Shown here: positions 36,671 to 48,619 of the stretch, piece after piece
How positions within the stretch are numbered: the stretch's first letter is position 1
How the letters are laid out: every line of letters starts with the position of its first letter
NCBI GenBank assembly: GCA_900239685.1
Contig: OENT01000608.1
Location: forward strand, 1-64,000
Direction: 5' to 3'
DNA length: 64,000 nucleotides
DNA from: Rotaria macrura
Lineage: Eukaryota > Rotifera > Eurotatoria > Philodinida > Philodinidae
The notes under the pieces: model-generated
Database searches by the model: none
Seen by the model: only the letters and a program-made list of their open reading frames with translations
What the model was told of the DNA's origin: nothing
Position numbers and translations under genes: made by a program

Positions 36671-39600
36671 ATGAAATTTTCCAAATATATATCTCATGAT
36701 CCAAATTTATTTATTGATGAACGTAAAATGACTTCATGCTTATCGAAAGATTCTCATTCGTCTATTCCATGTCATGATATTCAACAAGTAGATATACCAT
36801 GTTCAAAAGATAATAGATCTTCATCCTCATCATCATCATCATCATCATCGAGTTATATATATAGTGAAATAGTCAATGCTATTGAAAACAATGAATTTAT
36901 GGATGAAAAATGTTTCCTTAAACGTGCTAGTTGGAGTCCAGCTGAAAAACCTACGCATGGTTTACCACCAACTGGCAAACAAACCTATGCTGAATGTTCA
37001 ACATTGAATAATAATTCGAATCGAGTACGTATGAGATCGAAACCAATGAAAAATTATCAATTACAACAACCGAAACCTGAACGGCCGTTGTCGTTGAATG
37101 AAAACTATGATCATGGTTTTTATCTCGATCGATTTTCGAATACAACATCCGTAAGATATTTGACTGATGAAGATTTTTCTTTTTCCTTTTTTTGATGAAC
37201 AAAAGCCAAACTAACTTTTCATGTTAGCATAAATAATGAGAATATCTTGCGTTAATAAGAGTACTGTTGTTGCATAAGAAGAGAATACTTTTGACTTCTT
37301 TTTATTTTACCAGAAACATGCATTGAATAAGATGATTTATGAAATCTAGTTATTTTTTTCTTTGCTTCATGTCATTTAGATTCGTAACGGTAGTTTGTCA
37401 AATGAACGGTATGAGCCATCACCAACTCTATCATCGTCATCGTCATCGTCAGTTGATTCAGTATTGCAAATTAAAACACGTTTGTCACCTTCATTTGATA
37501 ATAGTGATTTTATAAGCGACACATCTACTGCATCTTCAATGACTACAATTACATCTTTATCATCATCTACAGGCTCACGACAGAAAAGTCCTATTCATGA
37601 TCATATGTATACATCAAAAACGCGTCCATTAACAAGTGAATATCAACAAGGACACTTGAATCATGCTGATTACAAATTTTCAAAACCAACATTAAATAAA
37701 AACATCATCTCTTTATCGTCTCCAGTTTCCTCATTACCATCATCATTATCATCATCATCATCGTCGTCCATCTCTTTCACTTGTTCAAAAGGTCATGAAG
37801 AATTGTCATCGTCATCCTCGTCTCCGGTTGGGGCATCTTTGAATCAATATAAAAAGTTTACTTTGCAAACACCAACTAGTGATTCATCTCGAGACGACGA
37901 TGATCATTCAACAGCAACTGCAAAAACAGCTGCATGCAGTCTAATGAATATGTCAATGTCGCCTAATCGCTATCATAATCAAATACATTCGTCAAATTCC
38001 ACGATCAGATCAATTCCAACAATGACAAATAATAATGATGGATTAAAGCAACAGCGAGAACAAACAAAATCGTAAGTGAATTTCGCATTGATCTGTCTAT
38101 ATTTACTTTTTCTCTTACGGAATACTAATGAGAGAGAACATTGGACAAATAGTTTGCTTCATTTATAGACAGTTTTCTTTTTCTAGGACGATTGTTAATG
38201 CGAGCTGCTTAAAATCACAGATTAACAACAACAACAATAATAATAATAATAATAATAATACTCAAACAAAAAAATCTGTTCATTTCGGTTGGCATTTGCC
38301 TAAAGAGACTCGATCAACATCTCCATCATCACATTTTAATTATCGACCATCGGTTAACGTTACGTCTTCATCATTGTCCAACGGGAATTATAATAGTGAT
38401 AATAACATATACATGAAGAAAAATTATGATGAGAAAATAGAAGAAAAAGAAAAAATTGAAACAACGAGAAGGACACTCATCACTACAGCTCCATTGTCTA
38501 CAAACACAATTCATCGTTCTTTTTCTCTCTCTCCGTCACCACTATTGAAAGAAGAGAATAACGATAGTCGAAGACATAGACAAGAAAAAGAAAATGTCGG
38601 TGAACTAAACTGTACTACTAGTGGACGACTAACAACTGCTGCAACTCACTCTCAATGCAATCGTAACACCGCTACAGTCACTTTCAATGACAGCAACCAA
38701 AATATCGTGCCAACAAAGGAGCCAAATGGCACGAACAATTTTAATACAAGTACGAATGACCTTTTTCTTTTCCCCGTCTTCGTTTTTTTTCCTTGTTCTC
38801 TGTTGAATAATACAGACTGTAATTGTCTATCGTTGTAATTTTTAGGTGGAAATTCCACGTATTCATCAGCTGATAAACAGATGCCTCTGAATAGTTTACT
38901 TGTTAAAATGTCAACACTTAATTCATCGACACCATCATCAACAGCAGCATCGACAACAAAAAAATTTGTTGGTTCAGGTGGATTCTTTAGTTTTATTAAT
39001 CGATCAAATAATAGTCACAATAGTTCATCGTCTAACAATGAAAGTAAACAATTAAAACGGACATTTTCAACTCAACAAAAATCTAAACAACATAAAACAA
39101 ATGGTAATAAACGGCTCAGTGCTGATATTGATACTCTTCGATCTCCTTCAATAACTTTAAATAATCTATCGAAAGGAGATATTGACAAGGCTACGATTAA
39201 TTGTCAGGAAGAGCGACAATCGACGACAGACAACAATAGCGATAACCATAATTCTTTTAATACCAGTAAGTATATTCAAGAAGGCCAATAAAGGAGTTCA
39301 CTATATGATGACATGCTCGTGAGTAGGTGGAGAGTATTCCAAGGCTCTTTTCTTCCTTTTCTTTGCTTCATATAATCGTCATTTAGATTCATCTATCCCA
39401 CCGTGTACAAATACTAAAATGAATAGAAGTTCAACATCAATGTCAATGAATTCTACAACGATGACTGTGAAAACTGATGAAAGCGATTCATTGAATAATG
39501 GTCTTCTATTTCAACCCGTTCAATCGATCAAGAAAGAACCATTTTTTCTTTCTACACCAAAATCATTATCAAATACTCATGAATCTCCATCGTCGATTAT

Positions 39601-42600
39601 TGGTAACATGATGCAAACATCGACACTTGTCATTTCTACTCCACCACAATACCATTATTACCTTTATCCGCCGACATCAATACCAAAAAAGACTTTAACA
39701 ACAAATCGTTCTATATCAAATGTAAGCATGAATAGTATAAGTACGAATTCCTCATCATCAAATGCATCATATGAATCTCAAACACACGATTTCGATGATG
39801 ATACATTATCATATTCATCACATTCAATACGTAATCATAAAAAATCTATTCCAATTCAGTCCACTTCTAATACAAAACCTGTTATACTATCTGACTCTGT
39901 ACAAGCCTTTTGGCCACCACCGCCGCCGCTGCCGCCGCCGTCATCATCGTCATGTGTATTGAAAAATATCCCCGAGCAAACAATCATGGCAGCAACAGTT
40001 GAACAAGTAAGTTCATTTCTCTACTTGACTATTCTTTTCTTATTTAAATAAAATTCGTACACATCTTTAAATTGGTAATATAAACTTTTAAAATATCGGA
40101 TTTTAATCAGAATATAGCACAGCTGTGAACATCTGTTTGTTTCAAATGCTTACATATATATATATATATGCATAAGTCTATTTGTCCACTATATATTTAG
40201 AGCAAACATTCCAATTCAATCAATCACAAGCACAAACAATATGAATCAAATATAATACAAAATAATGTTATTAAGTATGTGTCACATATCCATTCTATCC
40301 GATAAATCGAGCAAATATCGTGTAGAAAAACGATAAGAAACCTTATTTCTTTCTCTCTCTCTCTCTCCGTCTTCCCTCTTTTGAATCGTTTATTGTATAT
40401 AATATGTGTATTTAATTGTAGTTCGACCTGTACGCATGATTCATCATCAATAAGCAATGGTAATCAAACCGATGTTCTAACACCTACAACATCATTAATA
40501 TTAAATAATAAACAAGAAGTTCGATCTTATTCTAAACAGAATCCTTTTACTAATGGATACTTACGAATAGGTATGTATTGATTTATGAAAAGCAACTGTC
40601 GAATAATTATTTTTGACAAAAGCACGAGCATAAAAAGAAAATCGTTTTTATTTATTAGAAGTGTTCTATGATTTATGACATCATTTGATATTATCAATGA
40701 ATAATACTTCATCGTATTTGTATGTAGACTTGATATTATTCTTTGAAAATTAGAATATGAAATAAAAATGTGAATAGTCATAGAAGTATTTTTTTTTAAC
40801 AAAAAAAGAAAACTAGACCTTTGAACCGAAATTCATTATAAAAATAATAATTTCAATAGATGAAAAATTCTCTAGAAGTTAAAGCTGAAACAAGCAATCA
40901 GTCTATAACACATGTGAGGAAGTTCTATTATTTGCATCCGAAATAATTTCTTTTCATAGTTAAAATTCAACTGAAACGGGCAAATTACCATCATAAAACG
41001 TTGATTATCGTTATTATTATAAGAGACTATAGACATGTTGCTGATCGACATAGTCAATATTTGTAAAAGTAAAGTCATCATTTACAACAAAGTCTCGAAT
41101 TCCTACGAAATCTAAATTTTGTTTTTTTGCAACTGGTAATATGAGCTTTGTTTTTCTTTTCTCGTGCCATCGAGTTTTAATTAAAAACAAAATATGAATC
41201 ATGAAATTTTACGTAGAAGAAAAAAGAAAGTAACAAAAGAGAATGTGTATGTTTTGTTCGTTTTTATCAATACTTTACATTTTTTTTCGAGGAAAAAACA
41301 AAATAGAAAGTTTCACCTTTTACTTCAATGAGATTTTAGATACTTGCTTTTTTTTTCGTCGTCTATCTTATTATTAAGCAAAGCCAAATCATTCTTGTTC
41401 GTGTTATTTTTTTTCTGTTTGCTACAAACTAAGTCATAGCTACAAGAAAAAAAAGAACCCGACACGAAAGAGAGAAATACGTTTATCTCTTGTATTTTAT
41501 CGCCTTAATAAATATATATTCTTTTGCCAATAAAGTCATTCTCTTGTATTTTATTTTACATACATGTGTGTTTGTCTGAGTTAAATATACGACCGTTTAA
41601 ATTGCACGGATTTTCCTTATCGTTTCGTTTTAATCTCTTTTCAGCAAGTGATACTTCTATGGAAGATACTCAAGCCTCGTATAGCGAACGTTTACGTGAA
41701 AAATCTCGTTCAATAAAAACAACAAATCAATATACAACAATCAACCTCAATAATAATACATTATCTCGTTCGAGATCAAAAGATACATTAGATAATTCAT
41801 GTGAAAATTTCCATACATTAACTAAAAATACATCAAGACCTAAATCAGCTAGTCAAGCACGTGCTGTACAAGCATTACTTTCACCTACTCATCATGAAAT
41901 CTTAGATGATTTTCAATCAAAACGACGATTTTTTGAAAATCGTACTTATGCAGATTGTACACCACCACCACAACCACCACCACTAACACCACCAGCAACA
42001 ACAGTACCAGCAAGTAATAAAATATACACTTTATCGCCTTCGAATACAACAATAACTAATAATAATAATAATACTTGTCGTCGTTTTCAAAACAAGTAAG
42101 TAAATCTATTCAATGAATGCATTTCTCTCGAAATGAAAAGTTTAACTATTAATGAGTTCATGTTCAGTTGAAAAACTTGAGGCGATTGAGATCAGTATTA
42201 TTTTACAATTTCAGAAACATTAACAATATCTTTGATATAGAAGAAGAAAAACCTATCCATTAGATAAAAACTTATGAAAATAAAATAAATTGTAATGTAA
42301 TCGAAGAGTTCTTTAGAAGCAACTCTCACATAGGAATGTAATACAAAGTTCGAATTTTCCTAATATTAGAAGATATGGATTAATATCAACAAATTTCTCG
42401 TGTGTCTTTCAAAACGAGGCAGTAGGCGATTATCTTAAATGACACAAATCGTTGAAGAAGTAAAATTAATGAGCAAACAGTTCTCTATGAAATTCAATAG
42501 TTATATTTCAAAAAACACTTCGATGGTAATGAATCAGAAAAACAGAGATCGGTTGGAATAAATTTGCAATGCATTCTATTATAGTCGAGTTTCGTCGCTT

Positions 42601-45600
42601 CTTTTCTGCTTTAATCTGCTGAATATATTTTTTGTTGTATTAGTAAAAAGATAAACCCTGTATTTGATTATGTACATAGATTAAATTGCTCATAGAAGAC
42701 GCAAAGAAAAATCTCTACCATTGGACTATTAATTACTGTTTGACTTTTTTCTACGATTATAATAAGTTATTTTAGAAGCTGTTTAAAATAAAAAGATGTC
42801 GTTTCAAATCTCACGTGATTAAATAGTTTGATTCATTTTGTCGGCATATTGCCTGACTGATTATGTGACTGTTGATCAATGAAAAGTCTCGAATAAATGA
42901 TTATGACAATGGCATTTCGTTTCATGTAATGCCCTCCGATATATACAATCATGTCTAGAAAAATTGTCATTAGTTCAGAATAATCTTGTCGATTTAAATT
43001 CGAAAATTTAGTAATTACATACATTTCTACTTCGTTGATTCAAACACATCTTACGTTATTCTTTTTTTCAAAGTCAATATTAGTACCCTTGAATTTCATA
43101 ACAATATAAAAAAGATTACTTGCTTTACACACACACACACACACATACCAGAGATGATTTTATTTTCCTTGTTCAATTACTTTTTTTTAAAGTGTATCAT
43201 AAAATCAATAATGAAAATTATCTACGATTTTATCAGTAAAGAAAATAGTTATAATCTATAATGGTTTCTGATTGCCATCTAATTCTATTATGTAAATTAC
43301 AGACATGAATATCGAATAGGATTACGTTTACTTTTCGCTTGAACCCAATTATTTGACTCTATCAATACAGGGGGAGAGAGAGAGAGAGAGAGAAAGGAAT
43401 TTTTGCAATATAGCCGCAGGATACAATGGTAACTTCAATTATCGGTCTAGACATAATTCACGCAGAATATGACGATGAACGCATGAATAGACGAAAGTAC
43501 TTGGACATTCATATAATTGTTGCTCAATCGAAGATGGCTCTTTGTTTTCAGAATACTATCTGATTTTTCTTATGAAGCAAAAAGATATAATCGAATTGTA
43601 AGAAATTATGATCATCGGATCCGAACGTCTTTCAATTCTACTTGCAAACGATTCACTTATTGTTTTTGTGACTTAAATTAATCAAAACTCTGTGGTTCTA
43701 TTGTAATCTCATCACCATATAGCACAACTTCAAAAGTATTTGTTTTGGTTTGTGCTATTACTACCGCTAGTTAAATGACTGAGCATAATTCTATATATTC
43801 TTGTGTTTTTTCAAATTTTTAACGCGACTTTGAGATATATTGAAGACGAAGAGTTTCGGATTATTCATTAATGAAAACAGAACATATCAGTTTGTCATCG
43901 ATATCATATCTCATACAGTGCCTTCGATGGTTATTTAATAATGTTTCTTAAGAGCATAATCAAATTAGCAAGATTTACAAATCATCGATTACGTAAGGAG
44001 AAAAAAAGCTAATAACAATATTTTAGATATCTTCAATTCGTTCATATAATTTACTTAAGAATATTTGCTTCTCCCATGAAAATTGTTTTGCTGTTGTCGA
44101 CGACATAGTCGTCGATGTTACGTTGGTAATATTCGTTGTATTGAATGGCGTTGTCGAATAAGGTGTTGTTGTTAGTGTTGTTGTCGATATGAGAGTAGGA
44201 TATGGTTTCATAAATACAAATATTAAATACATTAATGCTTGTAAAAATAATATAGATATTGTTAAGTTAACAAACCAAAGTTTTTCTGCTAAGAGTATTC
44301 GTCGTTTGAAAAAGTAATAAATACATAGCACAAAAAATATCGATGCTATTAAACTGAGGATAATAATATAGAATATTTTTTCTTCTTGAGCTTTTACAAC
44401 TGCACATATTATCGATGTTATACATATTACACCAGATAAATAAAAAAATAATCGTGTATAACGTTCATGCTGTGGGCTCACATCATGATACAGAGGAGAA
44501 TTTGCAGCATTTGTGTTGGCCATGACTAAAACAAATGATAGATGCAAAAATATGTTATCATTTGTTTATCAACTTTGTTTTTATTCATCTTCTTTTTTTT
44601 TCTCTTTAACTATACTTGAAAAAATGATGATTTATCATCTAGGCAGCAAGCTCCTCCTGACTCACCGATAAGAACAACAAAATATTTCGATACATTGTCA
44701 AATCAAATAACCCTTCCACCAACCGTCTATCGAAAGCCGGTTCGTATTGTTAAAGCTGTACAACGTTCAGCCCAATCATCATCAATCAACAATGTTAAAG
44801 TTGCAATCAGTACAACGATGAACTCTGAAAATGATTTAAAATCATTGACTTTACCATGTACAAATGAATTAAATACGAATCATGAACATCATCGTAGTTC
44901 TGATTATATAAGAAACTTATTTCCCATACCTGATCGCCTTAAACGACATCGTTCAAGACAAAATTCATCGACAAATAGTACGAACGAATTTCGAACACTC
45001 TCAAATGATGACAATCGACAGGCGGTAAACAGAAAAAGAATACATAGATAAGTTATGCTCGACTTTTTAAAAAAATTGTTTTTGTTTTAGGAAGATGTAT
45101 TAAATTGGAAAAGAACTTTAGAGATATTACAAGAACATCAAGGAACCATTAATGATGAAATTGAAATGAATACAATGCTTGGTACAAAAGTATGAAACAA
45201 ACAAAATAACATTTTCATAAATAGATGATATGATATTTTTAAAATTTTTCTTCATTTAGTTAATTAACATAATTGAGTCCAAAGCTGAATTAAATGAAAT
45301 TGAAAAGGTTAAATTACATATCAGTGAAATCGATACAATAACATCAATACTTCTCAAACTCAGTAGTCGGTTGGCTAAAGTTGAGAATGATTTATTGATG
45401 ATTACAAATGACAATGCTCATACGAAAGTAAAGTTTCGTCTAATCATTTTCTATTTAAAAGTTTAACGTATTAGTCACATGCTGAGAAGAGTCTCTAACA
45501 CCCCCTTCCCGGAACTGAAGTCAATTGATTACATGTTCTGCCATATGCACATTAAGTATTGTAAATTTCATCCAGAGTTTTAGATTTATCTATTGATGAC

Positions 45601-48410
45601 ATGCACTCTTGCTAAAAGCCAAAATAGATTCTAGTACACAAAGTTAATGATAAAATCAGAGATGAGTATCGTCAACTCGGAGTTGGAGTTTGAGTGAGAT
45701 TTTAAAACATCGGAGTGAAGTTGTGTGAAGTTGGACATGACCAATTTGCCCATCTCTGATGATAGAAGTTTAAGCGATTCTTCATGGTCTCTCACAAAAA
45801 GTGATACAAGTAAATCTCTCAAGACAATAGAAGATTCTCGATCTACTTTGATTTCAGGGAAGACATTTTCCTACGGGCAGGGGTCTGGTATGAGTTTCTT
45901 TCATCACTTTTCATCAGAAAGGTTTTGCAGAAAACCAAGGCGATTTGAAAGATTTTCGTTCGGATTTTTAAGGTTTCAAGAGTTCAAAAACAGTTTTGGA
46001 TAGATTCTTTTAAAATTTTTGGCTCAACCCTCACGAAGCTTACGCACATTTTCATTGAAAGACACTTATTAAAGTTTATAATTAAAAAAACACATTATTA
46101 ATTTAAGGTAATACTCTATTGCGAGAAATAGTTTAGTACATGACGAGATTGTATCTTTCTCGATAGATAGATTATCAGAAAAAAAAATATAATGGTTTTG
46201 TTTTCATTTGAACATATGTTTGAGTGTCTGTCAGTATCCAGTGATTCATGTCAAAACGAATAATAATAAACAAACTGCATTATTTGAATTTTATTTCTTC
46301 GAATGTAATACATAATCATCTATTTTCTAGTCAGACGATTCATATGTAATGTCGAATGAAAGTTATGGATATTGTTATATATCGTTACTATATGCGCATT
46401 GATAGGTTTTATGACTGATGTTTCCAAATGCCTTGTTTAGATTATTGTTTCTTTTTAATCAAAATTATTACTGTTTGTACCTTGTAAGACAATGAAATAT
46501 AATCTGATAATCTCAATCGTTAAATGTATTTTTACATGTAACTTATTCTTTAAAACTTATTGGCAAGAACTATATGCTCTTTTAGATTTTCTTACAAAAA
46601 TGAATCAGTCACTTGGGAACTAGATTTCAATGAGAACATTTGAAAATCATAGTAAAAGTAAATAATGAAAAGTCTAGATTAGTTCATTCATTATTAATTA
46701 TTTTAAGTAATTAGAATGTTTCATTTAAAAGAAAAATTTATGAAATTCTCTTGCAAGTTTACTGTCTAGTTGAGTACAGATTATGGATGAGAAATGTGAT
46801 AGTTTTTCGGTTATAGTAAATGTTTCAAGTTAAAAAAATGTTTCTCTTTTTTCTTGTGATTATGTTAAAGATTCATAGACATATAACAAGAAATGATCAA
46901 TAATCAAAAATTGTTCAATACGTTTTTTCATGCTAATCAATCTATTGATACGGAACGAGTTTCGTCTTATTATGTACGATTTAGTCGAGCTTTCTTCTCA
47001 AACTATACCAGTATTTATATCACCTCCGTACTAATATATGTGAACGGATATTAGAATCACTCAAACTACGTAGCTAGTAGTACTAACGGAATTAACAAGA
47101 AAAGAACACTTTTAAAAATGGTTCTCATCTCAAATGATCTCAATAAACTTTCTTATTGAGAAAAATGACCCACAATTGAATTATCCTAACTATGAGAATC
47201 TGAATCTTTCACTATCAGATAGTTCGGAAACTGACTAATGAGTAAATTAATGACTTTGACAAATATTAATCATTAATATATCTTCAAGTAAAGAGATATA
47301 ACGATTAATTATTGAAATTTATCGTAGTTTCATAGAGAGCATTCCATACGATTAGAATAACAATTATCTGAATGAATGAGAAAGAATATTCCTGAAAATA
47401 AATGATATAACCGGAAAACGTTGATAATTTATGTTGCGTGTAAGTTTGTTAATTATTTTATCGACTGATAATTACAGATTAGAGAAATTTTTAAAAAGTT
47501 CTACAATGACCAATCTAATTTTCTTTAGAATTTTTTTTCTAATGAATACTTAAAATAACGAAAGCATTTCTTAAAGAATAAATGGGTCATGTCATAGCAT
47601 TTTCTAAAATTGGAACATTAATGATATAGGATACTCTTAGAATCGTTTGTATCACAAAATAGATTTTCATGCATCTATTTTATGCTACTTAGGATAAAAA
47701 TTTAACGATGGACGAAGATGAAAATACGAATGTTTCTTATCAATGTCCCTTTGTCTATGAAATTCGAAACATCGTTCATCAATTTTTAATAACTTGTATA
47801 TAATGATGAATCATACTATTTTGTTTTTACTTCGAAAAGGAATAGTTTTGAATTTTTTCGAGAATTAATGACATCTACGTATGGTTAAGTAAAAGATCTG
47901 CATCTTTCACATATCAAATGGGAATATTCGATGGAATAGATTCAATTGTTCTCATAAGATTTTTTACACATTTTCAATATTCTATAGGCGAATCTAATTG
48001 AACGACGTGAAAAGATTCAAGAAAAGCATGAAGAAGCTAAATCATTAAAAGATGGTATTGATCGTCGTAGTCGTTTGGTAACAAATATTTTACGAAAATA
48101 TTTTTCCGACGAACAATATGATGATTATGATCATTTCATACGAATGAAATCAACATTATTGATGGATGCAAAAGATATTGAAGAAAATATTCTATTTGCT
48201 CAAAAACAAATTGAAAATTTACTTAATACATCGTCATCATCATCATCATCATCATTATCATCAAATGTAAATAATCAACAATATTCATCAACATCGTCCA
48301 TATCTCTATTTGAAAATTTACCACGATCCAATTCAACAAGTTTATCGTCAACTAAAATTGAAAATTTACCACGATCAAACTATTTCAATGCTATATCGAC
48401 CACGGCCTAG
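36671..48410 (+). CDS. SHROOM: Shroom-family actomyosin regulator with C-terminal ASD2 domain (about 11 exons)
   Basis: Exons inferred from GT-AG sites and phase: 36671-37150, 37380-38071, 38187-about 38760, 38846-39265, 39387-40006, 40422-40570, 41645-42095, 44643-45024, 45091-45189, 45260-45427, 47988-48410. The last three encode a long coiled coil: LNWKRTLEILQEHQG, then LLKLSSRLAKVENDL, then DRRSRLVTNILRKYFSDEQY and DHFIRMKSTLLMDAKD. This is the Shroom ASD2 domain, which binds Rho kinase to drive apical constriction. The middle is low-complexity (Ser, Asn, Thr, Pro) and includes a PP-rich track (exon 5) and two TYA[ED]C motifs. No N-terminal PDZ domain was seen in the window. Junctions 3-4 and 5-6 do not join in phase with the obvious sites, so a small exon or other donor is missing there. 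Polyadenylation is perhaps at about 48708. Confidence 0.85.
36826..36852 (+). repeat. Coding TCA/TCG trinucleotide run (poly-Ser)
   Basis: An uninterrupted run of serine codons in the first Shroom exon. Similar Ser runs occur at about 37430-37450, 37738-37770 and 48230-48258, and an Asn run (AAT/AAC) at about 38224-38260. These are coding microsatellites, likely variable in length. Confidence 0.8.
42096..44642 (+). other. Shroom intron 7 (2.5 kb) hosting an antisense gene
   Basis: Bounded by aag-type donor aa|gtaagt at 42096 and acceptor catctag at 44642, joining in phase 2. It contains an (AC)n run at 43128-43145, a (GA)n run at 43374-43393 and the antisense membrane protein gene at 44023-44523. 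Confidence 0.75.
44023..44523 (-). CDS. Three-pass membrane protein nested in a Shroom intron
   Basis: 166 residues from the ATG of MANTNAANSPLYHDVSP. Hydrophobic segments lie near residues 25-43, 50-72 and 82-105; then comes a Thr/Ser/Asn-rich stretch (about 110-146, with several NxT/S sites) and a polar tail ending YERIEDI. An ATG eight codons upstream (44547) lies across a likely splice acceptor (catttgttttag|tc on the minus strand), so the inner ATG is preferred and a 5' leader exon may exist upstream. An odd number of helices would put the O-glycosylation-like Thr-rich tail and the N-terminus on opposite sides. No family was recognised. Overlap with a larger gene on the other strand is notable. 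Confidence 0.65.
   Translation of the reverse strand: MANTNAANSPLYHDVSPQHERYTRLFFYLSGVICITSIICAVVKAQEEKIFYIIILSLIASIFFVLCIYYFFKRRILLAEKLWFVNLTISILFLQALMYLIFVFMKPYPTLISTTTLTTTPYSTTPFNTTNITNVTSTTMSSTTAKQFSWEKQIFLSKLYERIEDI
45428..47987 (+). other. Shroom intron 10 (2.6 kb)
   Basis: It separates two halves of the ASD2 coding region in phase 0 (aaa|gtaaag ... attctatag|gcg). It contains a 102-bp hAT-like MITE near its 5' end and otherwise AT-rich sequence without gene signals. Confidence 0.75.
45657..45758. mobile_element. 102-bp hAT-like MITE
   Basis: The ends are inverted: cagagatgag on the left, cccatctctg on the right, a tip shared by many hAT elements. The interior has actcggagttggag, like the subterminal actccgactcc repeats of the hAT copy at 28634-29807. 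Flanking atgataaa (left, two bases off) and atgataga (right) are compatible with an 8-bp target duplication. Confidence 0.6.
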
Positions 48411-48527
48411 TCAGTCGTCTTTTCTAACTTCTCTTTTACTCAGTGCATATTTATTTTTTTTTAAACTTATTCAAACATCAAATATTGTTCTTTATTTCTT
48501 TTTTTTCTTTTATATATATATATATAC

Positions 48528-48566
<39 letters not shown>

Positions 48567-48588
48567 AACTGGCATATATAAATATAAC

Positions 48589-48619
<31 letters not shown>

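Noticed and set aside
44524-44547. Upstream ATG (MHLSFVLV...) for the nested membrane gene
   Set aside because: It overlaps a T-rich tract ending in tttgttttag just before the inner ATG, which looks like a splice acceptor; the added residues would be translated intron.
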